In this document: positions 1-9,798 of the stretch, piece by piece | Position numbering within the stretch: position 1 is the stretch's first letter | How the letters are laid out: each line of letters opens with the position of its first letter | Assembly (NCBI GenBank): GCA_004802705.1 | Contig: SGPL01000740.1 | Span: 1-13,439, forward strand | Origin: Bondarzewia mesenterica | Lineage: Eukaryota; Basidiomycota; Agaricomycetes; Russulales; Bondarzewiaceae | Reading direction: 5' to 3' | Length of the DNA stretch: 13,439 nucleotides | Notes under the pieces: generated by a model | What the model was told of the DNA's origin: nothing | Database searches by the model: none | Seen by the model: the letters and a program-made list of their open reading frames with translations, nothing else | Program-made: the position numbers and the translations under genes

Positions 1-377
1 CGGGGTCGTGACGGGACCGTCTTTTGAGGCGCGCGCAGCCCCACTTCACCCTGCGAACCCACGCATTGTAAGTGTGCGTGACCGAGAGTGTTTTCAGCGC
101 TATGGAAAAGAGATGTGGGAGTTCTAAATTCGTACTTAGCGTTGGAAGCCAGCGCGCTAAGCAGTGATCAGTACTGAGCAGTGGAAACTACATAGGATTC
201 AGGAAAACGACGTCGACCTCAGTGAACCTGCATCAGCATGAGGGATTGCACAAGGATTGATGAGACAGAGACCCCACGAGACCCCGAACCAGGGTCATCC
301 GATCACGCGCTCTTGCAGGTCCCAAGGGCCAATCATGCAGGGGGTATGCTAATCGTCACTAGCGACGGGCTCTCACA
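1..377. other. Left-edge intergenic stretch, no gene seen
   Basis: No coding segment was recognised here. It lies directly upstream of the decayed methyltransferase on the + strand and would hold its former promoter. A short palindromic patch with repeated GCAGTG and CAGTACTG elements sits near 160-183. The open frame starting at 238 shows no family motif and runs in a different frame from the methyltransferase beginning at 378. Confidence 0.5.
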
Positions 378-1460
378 ATGTCTGCTGAATCGATATTGCT
401 TAGCAGCTACCCTCTTGGAGATGATTCTGCGGAACGCGAACGGTATGCTCCCAAGTTTTGCTCCTCAAGTTGTCTGCACATCCTGAGGTTCGATAATTTT
501 GTAGACCGTCGATATTGATACCGTTCGAAATTCGAATGCAATCGACATCGCGGCCGGCGCATGCGTCTGGCTTCTTGACCTTGCAAACGAACCCGAGGTC
601 AAGCCATGCCTTCCGAAAAACACGTCAGAGCTCTCTTTCAATAGGATCAACTTGTATGCCTGCGACTTGTCGCTGGCAAAGTTTCCGCCCAAGGAATATA
701 CAGATGAGTTGGGAATCAAGGCTTTCCCGCAGGATGTGACGAAGCCATTTCCGCCTGAAATGCACGGGATAAGTATTCGATCTGTTCACACGTCCTTCGT
801 CGTCCTTGCGCTGATCGAGGAAGGGTGGAACGAGGCGTTGGAGAATTGTCGAGATAACTCAGTTGGTGCTATTGTTTCTTGTTTCTCGGACTCTTCACTG
901 AGGACTGTCTCCTTAGAGCCTGGAGGCAGCTTATGGCTCATCGCCCGTTCTCCACTCACAGAATCAACTCTTTTCCATGGCCGTCGAGTCCGGACATGAC
1001 CTCGGAGGAAACATGAATGGATTGATCTGGAGGCACAAATATGATCTGCGCGGCGATGTTTATGAATAATGGCAATTTGGTAGAGTGAGATTTTAATGTT
1101 ATATCGCGTTTCGACAGTTCTCACTTTCTCATTATATAGCCTGTCTTTCCGCATGCCTTCTCTGCTCCAACGGTATCTTTGCAGACTGGTTTCTCCCAGA
1201 AATATGTCGTACCTTATGGAAAGCTCTGCGAGTTGCACCCTGCGCTCGCCGATGATGTCGAACGCACTGCCCAGAACAGTGACATGTTCTTCAATGTGAT
1301 AGTCTGCGGCCTCATTGAAGAAAGGGATACTCGAAGCGTCGAGAGGGACGAAAATCACAACGGAAGAGGGTAGGCAACAATGGATCGAAGAGGTCAAACG
1401 AGGGGTACGAGAGGACGGGGCGTATGCATTATTTTCGAGTTCTTGGTGAAGAAGGGATGA
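378..1460 (+). pseudogene. Decayed SAM-dependent methyltransferase (LaeA/UMTA-like class I)
   Basis: The family transfers a methyl group from S-adenosylmethionine; the substrate cannot be told. Readable remnants in order: an N-terminus with YPLGDDSAERERY from the ATG at 378 (A at -3); motif I as DIAAGACVWLLDLA near 540-580; FPPKEYTDELG and PFPPEMHG near 690-765; SFVVLALIEEGW near 795-830; EPGGSL after a plausible intron 866-916; GHDLGGNMNG near 993-1020; MICAAMFMNNGNL near 1041-1079; intron 1080-1139; TGFSQKYVVPYGKLCE and DMFFNVIVCGLIE near 1183-1317; and a C-terminal WIEEVKRGVREDGAY near 1381-1427. These pieces lie in different frames, with breaks at about 495-512, 925-965, 1034-1041, 1313-1325 and in the T run 1432-1435. 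No intron fits most of these breaks. Motif I also has GAC where the family usually has GTG. The ancestral stop appears to be the TGA at 1458-1460. The gene is convergent with the O-methyltransferase. Assembly indels are the main alternative to decay, but the neighbouring genes read cleanly. Confidence 0.78.
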
Positions 1461-1967
1461 AAATCATATGTCGATCGTTCTTCACATGTTGGGGATATTT
1501 CTTGCCAACTACGAAACCAATAGACGTATACGGCCCTCATCACGAGATTTGTGCACGCTGACAGAATTTGCGTTCCCTGTCCATGTCACTCCAGAGCACC
1601 CGTTTCATCCTTGTCTCGCTGCTAGGCTCATCTCACAAGTTGACCTCTGATAATATTGACAATACTGACTAACCAATCCGACTGTCACTCGGACTGCGAC
1701 GTGCTGGTACAACAACAGCTTTCAGGTCGGTACAACGCCGTTGTCTTGCATTAATAAATTCAATTTGAAAACAAATGCTCGCGGCAAGAAGAACTATGAA
1801 TAGCTCGTTCGTTTCATGACGTCAAAAGCTCATCGATTCATCCGGGGCATTGTCTCAGATCCTTTCTCTGAGAACCCAAATTCCCTACAAGTACATCTAC
1901 AATCGAACAACTCAATCCCTAGCAGGATACTGAATTTACCTCAGTTAAACCAAGTCCACTCTTAGCT
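1461..1967. other. Convergent intergenic region
   Basis: This 507-bp stretch separates the 3' end of the decayed methyltransferase (+) from the stop of the O-methyltransferase (-), so it should contain only 3' untranslated sequence and terminators. An AATAAA at 1753-1758 reads on the + strand, about 290 bases past the decayed gene's end, and could be a polyadenylation signal. The 60-codon open frame starting at 1468 shows no recognisable feature. Confidence 0.5.
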
Positions 1968-3944
1968 TCAAACAATAGGGATTGCCTCGATTGACTGCAA
2001 GAAAGTGCTATCGTCGGCTTGGCGGTGCACGATCTTGATTTTCCAGCCTGTGCTACGAAGAAGACGATCGAAGTGACGTATCGTCCTCTCCTGAGAGTTG
2101 AATAGCAAGAACATCTAGAGTGAATGTCAGATGATACCAGAGCCAAAATTCATAGATTCCTCACATCGATGTCAGCGTTGTACGCCATCTCGTTGACCGC
2201 ACCGAAATTGGCTAGCAGAGGCGCGGGAGCTTCGCGAGGGACGGCACCTGGGATCCCCTTGTCGTCATCGCCACTCGGGTCGTGACATGCAAAGGGCATG
2301 ATGCTGTCCACGATGAGAAGGATCGTTGTCGGAGTCGCAGCCGTCCGCAAACGAGTGAGAAACTTGACGCAATACTCGTCTGACCAGTCGTGCGTGATCT
2401 GCTTCAGCAAGAAAACGGATGCGTTTGTCTGCGGCTGACGGTCGAAGAAATCATGCGCTGCGCCTGAGATTAACGCCGAGCACGTCGGTTCAAAGGTTGA
2501 TGTCACCTTGGAGCGTAACCTGACCCGATTTCAACTTGTCCGGCATCTTGACTTCCCACACCTGAGGTTATTCAAGCAATCGAGTTAACGATGCATCCGA
2601 ATGTGTGACGGGAAGCGGGACCTTTTTGCCATGTTTCACGACACCCGGAAGGTCTTGCACAACTATCTTGAGTGTGGAGAACTTTTCAGCAAGGGGAAAT
2701 GAGGATGTGCCAACGCCGCCGCCAACATCGACAACAATGGACTCCGCAGGAAGGCTCGCCCAGTTGTAAGCTGCACACAACATTCAATCTTACTTCTTTC
2801 TGATAATTAAATACGAACCGTCTAAGATAGCATTGACAGGTTGCATCGCCTGAACTCCTTGCATACCAACGCCAAAACGATGGTTTCGATAGCTCTCCTC
2901 CGCCCGTTCATGGAATTGCCAAAGAGTTTGCTTCGTGTTGAAAGCCCTCGCGAATGGAGAGGCGGAAGGGTCGCCAGAGCGCCTTGTCGCGGGATCGGCC
3001 AGAGTCTCCCAGGCATAAGCAGCTGCCTTGAAGGCTTCATCCAGACTGTATTGGAAGTTCAATTCGACTGGTCAAAACCAATAATCTGCATTTAGCTGAC
3101 TCACTGATGGGAAGCGAATGCGGCCAGTCCCGGTGTGTTATCGTGCTTGTGCACAGGGCTACCGTAATGGGACATGTAAATATACCTTCGAAAAATGGAT
3201 GCGTCAGCTTACTCGGCAATGATTTCCTCGCTGGGCTTCAGGGTATCCAGTATACTGGAGATGCGTGTATTCGCAAAAACGTTGGGAGAAACTTCGCGAT
3301 AGACATGGTTTGTGGCAAGAAAGCGAAGGAAACGTGCTGGAAACAGATGCGATTAAGATCGAATCCCTCGTTCATGAGCATAAAGCTCTCTCACCGAGTT
3401 TGTCAGGATCCTGCCCATTCTTTGCCGCAATATCTTCAACATGCAATCCCTGTCATGGATGTCATACAACTACATGGACAAAGAAGTGTCACGAATAGAG
3501 ACTGACCTGAGGCCCGGCTTCGCGAAGGATCTCGGTGACGTTGGCTGGAAGTCAGATGTTCAGGTCTGTTGCACAGGTGTTGGTGCTCAATACTATGCGC
3601 ACATTCAATGCAGACTCTGATGGCAGCAGATCTAAAGTGCTGCAAGTGAGAGTCAGTACAAGCCTGGAACCAGTGTGTGGCAACGGAGATGCAATGCTCA
3701 CCCCGCCTATGATGTGATAGAGTGAAACCTGAGGCGGCGTCAAGATGGCAGCGAGCTGCAAGGCAGCAGCGCTGACAATATTGGCGGCCTCCGCAGCGAC
3801 TACATTGGTACGAAAGGCTTCGGAAGAAGGGGAAAATGGTGCATCTAGGTCTGGGATTTGTGTCCCATTCTCAGCGCAAGTTTTCTCGAGCGTCGAGATC
3901 GAGCTAGATATGAGTTCAAGGAGCTGGCGAACTGGAGACGACAT
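1968..3944 (-). CDS. COMT-type O-methyltransferase, 475 aa, 11 exons
   Basis: Predicted SAM-dependent O-methyltransferase (Methyltransf_2 class) acting on hydroxyls of small, often phenolic, metabolites; probably a cytosolic dimer. Exons on the minus strand: 3944-3702, 3639-3603, 3544-3507, 3449-3395, 3336-3213, 3158-3105, 3045-2819, 2770-2622, 2561-2507, 2463-2165, 2114-1968. All ten introns are GT-AG, 43-62 bp, and all phases agree. Residues 1-170 form the helical dimerisation/winged-helix part (LYHIIGGHFRSAAIRV, then NVTEILREAG). SAM motif I is VVDVGGGVGTSS at about 272-283, followed by IVVQDLPGVV. The catalytic-type histidine is H352 in KQITHDWSDEYC. A conserved-type glutamate is E436 or E437 in NSQERTIRHFDRLL. 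The start is the ATG at 3944-3942, giving the usual short MSSP-type N-terminus; an in-frame ATG at 4055 would add 37 unconserved-looking residues. Intron 8 has a weak donor (GTCCCG). The gene is divergent from the UbiA gene, with motif repeats in its promoter. The frame is intact. The substrate is unknown. Confidence 0.93.
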
Positions 3945-6427
3945 AATGTTGGGAGTGTTTGTGCGGGCAAGAGATTGAGGATGTGAGTAGCGGGCTGGAA
4001 GAAGAACTGAAAGACAGGGACCCATACTTATGTAAATGCCCTCCAAGGCCTGCACGAATCAAACTATAAATTGAATGATCCACCCTTCGACCTGCATGAA
4101 TCAACCCTTGACCCTCCATTCATCATGTGCATGAATCAAACTTTGCGCATGTTCATCAGAAGCCTGGTACCGTGTTCGTCCTGTCACTAGTCTTCGATAT
4201 ATTCAATACGCCAGATGCAAGGTGTGTGCTCGGCAAACAATTTACCGGAGCCCCGTGCCTCATGCCCACGTCTTCCTTTCGGAGACGGAGAGACACTTGC
4301 ACAGCCTATCATAGCAGCTGGTTCACACCAAGTTAAAGTTCCCTGTTCCTGTTAGCACGTCTCCGCGGAATTGCTGGGTTTGTAGTATCATGGCGGCAGA
4401 GGTGATATTCGCACTCCGTCATCCTCCGCTTGTGTTTATTGACATGGAACGGCGACTAACGGGCGCTACCTGTTCCCATCTCGTGTAATATTCTGTGCAG
4501 TAAGTTTACATGTTTTCTCTTTACCGCTTTTTGTGTTTCATGTCGCACATAGCTTGGGACTACCGGCATTCCAGTCCTAAATTGGCATTCGTGTGTCGGT
4601 CACCAGTCTTGACGAGTCTTGGTTTCTGTCGAAAATGGCGTCCAAGCAATGCCAGTCGTCGAATGGTCGCCTTTCCAACCTCCAGCAAGATTCGTAGCCT
4701 CCTCCGCTTCGTATTCGTGTATACTTTGACCTTCAATGATACATCAGTATTCGTAATATCGTTAGCGATCAGCACAGCAACTGCTGGTCGTCATTGCGGA
4801 CTGTTTCGCAAACCTCTCTGCTCATGCGCATACAAGCGAAAAAGACAGCTGAGACGTACACAGACGTGCGGCATCGAGATTGCAGCATTCTGGCAACGTT
4901 TGCATGTACAATCCTTCGAGCGCTTTCGAAGATTGCGACGTACCTGTGCGAAGGGTGGTCGTCAGCTGACGCTTGTTTTAATTATGTGATGCCTCCACAA
5001 TATGCAGCGTGCTGCGCGCCCAGCTTCAAATATCTGGTCTAATGCGCTCCACTATGCATCCTGCGGTGGAGATGCAGGGCCGACGAGCGTCGTGCTTGAT
5101 TTGGAGGTGGTGCTGGCCACTGTGTGCTCTGTTCGAGCTCGTAAAGCCCGGACTAGTGGTGCAGGTTAGTTGCAGGCCCTGCTTAAAATCGTAGGGCTGT
5201 GGTGTGAACGCGGTTGCGGCACGCGCTGAAGATGCTCGATGTTGATCTACAGAATGAGATAATGCGAGCAAGCGGTGTGATCTATGTGTCAGGGGAAAAG
5301 GCTCGGTCACTGTTTCGTCAAGCTTGTAGGGTCTGCTGTGCATGTAAGCGCTCCAGCTTGTATGGCTCGTGGTAGTGTGCCATTGGGAGTGGCGGTCGAG
5401 TATGCTAGGCGGATATACAAGGCCAGCGTGCGCTGTGCGTGACGGAACGAGAACGGGACCTGGAGAAGAACTCGTAGCACCTAAAGACAAGTCAGCGAAA
5501 GACACAACATCGATGACAACTTACAAATGAAGCAACCAGCTACATCTACACCGACTATCAAAAGCAGATTGGCCAGAACCAGAACCACCGTCGACACCGG
5601 AGCGATATGGCAATCCTACGCACCGTTGAATGTCAAGTGCCTGCGCGAATTATTGACACATATCACAAAAAAAAAGATAGCAGTCTGTCGTGAGGTGGTC
5701 ACTTCAGTGCAAGCCCTCGTTGGCCTGATGCGCACGGCACAACAGGAGCAGATGGAACTCACTGGCCGTGACCGAAAAAGCGTGAGCTCAAAGTGACATC
5801 ACATTTGTCACTGAATTACCGAAGGCAAAGACCTGTACCTCTTATTACTGACCCAACTAGAAGGCGTTGGGGCTGATTGAACCTATTCAGTCCGTGGCCC
5901 CCCATTCAGCTACACTAGGTGCATAACTGTTCGAAATAGCACCATATCAGAAGATGATAGTAATGGAAGCAGTATTCAGGCTGACCGCACAGAACAAGCA
6001 GTGCGAGTGTCTTTTTTGGAGGTCGCACCAGATGTGGGTTCCAATTTCCCAGGACGTGGCAGTTGAGCGACTTGCGGCTATTACTGATTCAGAAAATCTG
6101 TTTCAAGAAACCCATGGAGCAGACTTGATCATGATGATCGAAATGGATATACCCTCAATATCTGTTGGTCCTTGCAGTGCTCCCGAAAATTGTTGCTTCT
6201 ATGGACCGTTTAGTAGCGCTGACTGGTAAGCCTTTTTCTGTCTTCCTTATTTATTCCACCATTTCTGGTAAAGAGCTGCTAGTCAAAGCCTCTGCACTAG
6301 TGAGTGGACATCTCCTCGATCTTTGGTCAGTGTTCGTGCACTTCGAGTCATCTCTCTGTGTGTCTGAAATAAACCCGCATAGTCACATTCAGGATACTGT
6401 TTTACAACCAAGCCTCTGAAGGCTGGA
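3945..6427. other. 2.5 kb divergent gap between O-methyltransferase and UbiA gene
   Basis: This region should hold both promoters of the divergent gene pair. Near the O-methyltransferase start are three copies of TGCAYGAATCAAMC (listed separately). Several open frames exist: 4510-4989 (+), 5026-5505 (-, opening with GTG), 5527-5796 (+) and 5954-6229 (+). None shows a domain, and no consistent exon-intron chain could be built through them. A hydrophobic frame at about 6150-6225 ends at a good donor (GTAAGC at 6226) and could be an upstream exon of the UbiA gene, but this is unsupported. The gap is large for a compact basidiomycete genome, so a gene without recognisable motifs cannot be excluded. 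Confidence 0.45.
4051..4141. repeat. Three direct copies of a 14-bp motif upstream of the O-methyltransferase
   Basis: TGCACGAATCAAAC at 4051-4064, TGCATGAATCAACC at 4093-4106 and TGCATGAATCAAAC at 4128-4141 lie in the same orientation, with start-to-start spacing of 42 and 35 bp. They sit 107 to 197 bp upstream of the minus-strand start codon at 3944. The core TGAATCA resembles bZIP/AP-1-type half-site pairs (TGANTCA). A binding-site role is inferred only from position, copy number and conservation. A single TGATTCA (the reverse complement of TGAATCA) occurs at 6085-6091, 337 bp upstream of the UbiA start. Confidence 0.6.
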
Positions 6428-7711
6428 ATGAGTGTTTTTCCCACATCTGAAGAAGTCCAGGCATGTTGGGAGCTTTGTAGACTGCACAACAACATCGGAT
6501 TTTGGGTGGTATGGCTCCCGACTGGCTAGTAGCTCCCTTACACCCCTCGAACCAACAACTGATCTACAAAGACAGCTTGGTCCATCGCGATGGCCTATCA
6601 TATTGAACCTCAGATTTCTGCCGCAGTTGCTCTTGGACGTGCTGCCGCCTACATTCCACTATGTTTTGGTGTCAAGTCCCTTGTGAGTCGATACAAGTAC
6701 TACCGACGGCTTCTACTCAGCGAACTCATTTTAATTATGTCAGATTATGACGATAGATGACCTGCTTGATTATGATGTTGATGCGAAAGTCGAGCGTACG
6801 AGGAACCGCCCAATCCCCCGAGGTGCTATATCTCTTGAACGCGCATGGCTCTTCTTCACTCTTCAAGTCGTCATCGGGATATTCTCCGCTGTGTTTTTTC
6901 TTGGCCCTACTGCGCACGTTATTCTTTGTATTGAAACAGGTTTTGAGTTTAGCTTAAATGATTTACACAGGCTCTATATATCTATGTCCGTCTGGCCTTT
7001 ATATATCATATATCCCACTTGCAAGGTAAACACTGGTTGGATACAGCTTTTTTGTTCACTAATTCGCATGCCCGCCTCACCAGCGCTGGACAAATCTTGC
7101 TCCAATCCCCCTCGTAAGGATCACAAGAGTCTACCCATTATGACATCTTTGACAGTCTTGTTTCTCATTCTTCAGGGTGTCATGTTCAATGTCGGAGTCT
7201 TCATGGGATGGAGCGATATCAGTGCGGACAGCACAGTGCAATGGCGTATCCTTGCTCCACTATACATCGGGGCTTGTCTGTGGACAATCACGTACGAGAC
7301 AGTTTATCAGCATCAGGTGGCGTAAAAGCATTTGCAATATTTCTGTTTCTGCATCACAAATACTCATTCTTGTTCTGTCAACAGGACAAGGTTGATGACG
7401 TGAGAATTGGGCTCATGTCGATGGCGCTGCTATTTGCGGAGTATACAATCCCAATCTGTACAGTGACATTGTGCGGGTTCCTGAGTCTTTTGTGGTATAG
7501 CGGAATACAGAACGGACAAGGAGCTGCCTTCCATAGTGGTATTGTGATAGCGGGGCTGCTCTCTATGTGCTATTTGCTGAAGACAGACATCAACCGACCA
7601 GAGGATTGTAGGCGTTTCTTCATGCTGACTCCTCTGGTTGGTCAGATAGTCCTGGCTGGTCTCGTGGTTGATGGTGTTCTTCACCGAGTTATCAATGGAA
7701 TCACTCTCTAG
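6428..7711 (+). CDS. UbiA-family membrane prenyltransferase, 308 aa, 7 exons
   Basis: Integral-membrane prenyltransferase that would attach an isoprenoid chain to an aromatic acceptor, or, as in UbiA-type terpene cyclases, act on the diphosphate itself. Exons: 6428-6524, 6576-6682, 6744-6913, 6971-7025, 7084-7113, 7176-7316, 7385-7711; all phases agree. Asp-rich motif 1 is IDDLLDYDVDAKVERTRNRP (residues 72-91), preceded by the helix GRAAAYIPLCFGVKSL. Motif 2 is YETVYQHQDKVDDVRIG (193-209), with D201, D204 and D205 placed as expected. The Asn usual at the start of motif 1 is Asp here. The 30-bp exon 5 encodes RWTNLAPIPL, the loop after IIYPTCK. The C-terminus has TDINRPEDCRRFF, matching the family's terminal helix region. 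The start is the first ATG after the in-frame TAG at 6380; an upstream exon is possible. Introns 1 and 3 are GC-AG. The length is typical of UbiA proteins. Ubiquinone-type COQ2 is less likely, because no mitochondrial presequence is evident and the motif 1 flank differs. Confidence 0.9.
6525..6575 (+). other. GC-AG intron 1 of the UbiA gene (51 bp)
   Basis: The first exon ends in NNIGFWVVWLPT and the next begins AWSIAMAYHIEP. Joining 6524 to 6576 gives an in-frame Ala (G|CT) and a continuous first transmembrane segment. The donor reads GCTAGT; no GT in a workable phase exists, and the downstream frame is closed by a TGA at 6560-6562. The acceptor is ACAG, ending at 6575. Confidence 0.75.
6914..6970 (+). 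other. GC-AG intron 3 of the UbiA gene (57 bp)
   Basis: This stretch is open in frame and would add 19 residues between GPTA and LYISMSVWPLYIIYP if translated. It carries a branch-like GCTTAAAT and the acceptor TTACACAG. All GT donors nearby break the frame, but the GC donor GCACGT at 6914 gives phase 2 (GC|G, Ala) and the expected helix length. Translated read-through is the alternative. Confidence 0.65.
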
Positions 7712-7945
7712 CGTTTCTTCCTCGCGTCTTGTTTGTTAGCACAAAATGTGGTAGCTCTTTCCAATTATTTTTTTCACGGGTCATGAGTGAAAATACGTAG
7801 GGTTCGATGTCCGTGAATCACAAAGGGCCGTCCGTCCTTCTTAGAAGCGTAGCCCACTGTACCTATCTACACACGCCCAACGCCGCTATTCAGTCAGGCG
7901 GACCGATCAGATTCAGAAATGGATGACGGTGCATAAATATTGCCG

Positions 7946-7966
7946 AGGGCCCGGAAGTTGGGCCCT
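7946..7966. repeat. GC-rich perfect inverted repeat
   Basis: AGGGCCC, a 7-base loop GGAAGTT, then GGGCCCT: a perfect 7-bp stem located 235 bp past the UbiA stop codon. It has no assigned function. It lies in untranslated or intergenic sequence and could be part of a transcript 3' end or chance. Confidence 0.5.
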
Positions 7967-9712
7967 AGTATAGTGGCTTACTATTATTAATGCTGTTTAT
8001 TTTAAGTCTGAGACGGGACACAACTCGCTTCACATTCATCAGATTCTGATGCACAATTTGCGCCCGAAGAAGTGAACGAACTCATCGGACTGATCGTCTG
8101 CCAAGGTGATTCTGAGAGCGAGGGCAATACTTTACTCGTCGAGAAGGCACCTCGATCAATGGCGCATCGCGTTTGGATGCTGACACTGTGCTTCGACTTT
8201 GGGAATTTCAACTTGCTGACAACTCTCAACGTGCGCCGCTGGTTCGCTTGAGGCTATCCGGGGTACCGTGAGTCCGGACGACAAGCATTTTATTTTTTGT
8301 GAACAAGACCGTGAAATTCCAATTACTCGCATCGATCTCCCCTGACGCCACAGAGCTGGAGCACGATCGCACATGGTTCCGCATGTTGGATTTTGGGACG
8401 GAGAACTGCGAGCTTGCTCCGAATGTCTCCATTGAACAGGGTCTTCTACACGTCGTCCCTGTCTCCGCTCATCCCCGTCCCCATCCCCGTCAATCAACTC
8501 TCTTCTGATCGCGTTTTGGACGTGAGGTAGCTCTCGTGGAGGTCTAAGCCGGCGAGGTCTAACTGATAGGCGCGTTCGACGTGGCCGAGCAAGTCGGTAT
8601 TTTCTCACGTGAGGGATTCGCTCCAGATATCTGAATTTGTATGCACTGATACGTCTAGTGGAGAGGTTCAGGGTACGGTGGATTGGTGGCAGGACGCGCT
8701 GGATGCGTTAGGGATGACTAGGACTTTCTACTGCCTGGTCATTCACTGGACTTGACGGTTTTCCACGCAGCAGCGCGAACGATTAATTGATGCTGAGAAT
8801 CTCCAAAAACAATTCAGATGACCCGGTTCAGCCTGTGATCTTTAGGAATCCTTTTGCAACATCACGCGTGGGATGCTTTGCAGCCATTCCTCCGTTCAAT
8901 CTTCTGATGGTACGCAGCGTGTGAGGGACATTTCAACGAAAGCGATTGGTGCTTCAAAGCTTCAAATCGGGCAGCGCAGCCTCATGCTAAGACTAGTCCA
9001 CATGTGGCCGACGCTTTTCAGTCGGATGAACAACGAATATTCTTAAACCGCATTCGGAGTTTGTCCACGTCATCCCTCATCAAACCTTACCGGTTACCGT
9101 TGACGTCACTGCCATTCATTGATGTATCGCCTTTCCAGGAGCTACGATAACTTCAATATCCGGATCGTGAGAGTGTCTCGACAGTATTTAGTAGGCACAC
9201 TTCGCGAATCCCCTGTCGAAGCACTGCATGTAAGGCGACTTTTTCGAAGTCGTCCTGAACCTGCAAGTCTCGTGCATTGTCTATGCGCAGCGACCTTGTT
9301 TTAGAAGGTTTTCTTCCCATCGACCCAGGGACACCATGTACCATGTAAGTTATTTCTTTTTTTCCTAGTATCCTCTCTCTGGAACGCCGGTAAGCAGCGG
9401 GAACAACAGGCAGACCTGTCGACCTAAGACCTGATATGGTGAGTCTGATTACTACTTTGAATGCTTCGGGTGCCATCAACTAGGTCATGTTTGTCGCTTG
9501 TAAGAGGCAGTTCTTTATGGGAAAGCAAACGACGTTTTTGTCGTCCAAGGTTCCTATGTATCGTTAGAATCGAACTAATCATCTCGCCGTACACCTCCGA
9601 TTCTCAGTCATCATCACCATCAAAGACTCGAACAATCAAGCCATCTATCTGCTTATGATCTGGACGGCGGCCCTACCCTGCTGTATTCAGAGCAGTGGCT
9701 TGCCGCTCATCC

Positions 9713-9719
9713 TATAAAT
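9713..9719 (+). promoter_or_regulatory. TATA-like box upstream of the DUF6533 gene
   Basis: TATAAAT lies 80 bp before the ATG at 9799, a reasonable distance for a fungal core promoter. The assignment rests on sequence and position only; no transcription start evidence is available. Confidence 0.4.
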
Positions 9720-9798
9720 TCAACCAGTGATGCTACTGTTCAGTACTGAGACGCAAGCCTCGGTAGTCCTTGACCAATTTTTGCCTGAGTTCAAGCCT

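Larger units (their letters stand above)
7712..9798. other. 2.1 kb region without a supported gene
   Basis: This lies between the UbiA stop and the DUF6533 gene start. It contains a GC-rich hairpin at 7946-7966 and a TATA-like box at 9713-9719 (both listed). Coding-like scraps appear on both strands at 8012-8607: an acidic plus-strand frame (8012-8251, FAPEEVNELIGLI) without an early ATG, and a minus-strand segment (about 8607-8503, LDLAGLDLHESYLTSKTR). Neither extends into a spliceable gene. Region 8610-9700 shows nothing recognisable. Confidence 0.45.

Noticed and set aside
447..504. A GC-AG intron that would reconcile the frames at the start of the decayed methyltransferase
   Set aside because: The phase fits, but the donor GCTCCC is poor and it would delete the conserved stretch after ERERY. 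The contiguous frames align better with a simple indel, and other breaks in the gene cannot be introns.
4510..4989. 159-residue plus-strand open frame as a gene
   Set aside because: Composition looks like random translation (many Arg, Cys and Ser residues), no motif is present, and competing frames overlap it.
5026..5505. 159-residue minus-strand open frame as a gene
   Set aside because: It opens with GTG rather than ATG, is rich in Ser, Thr, His and Pro, and shows no domain or intron continuation.
6747..7325. A single 192-codon open frame read as the UbiA core protein
   Set aside because: It reads through introns 6914-6970, 7026-7083 and 7114-7175. Splicing recovers LYISMSVWPLYIIYPTCK-RWTNLAPIPL-GVMFNVG, which matches the family.
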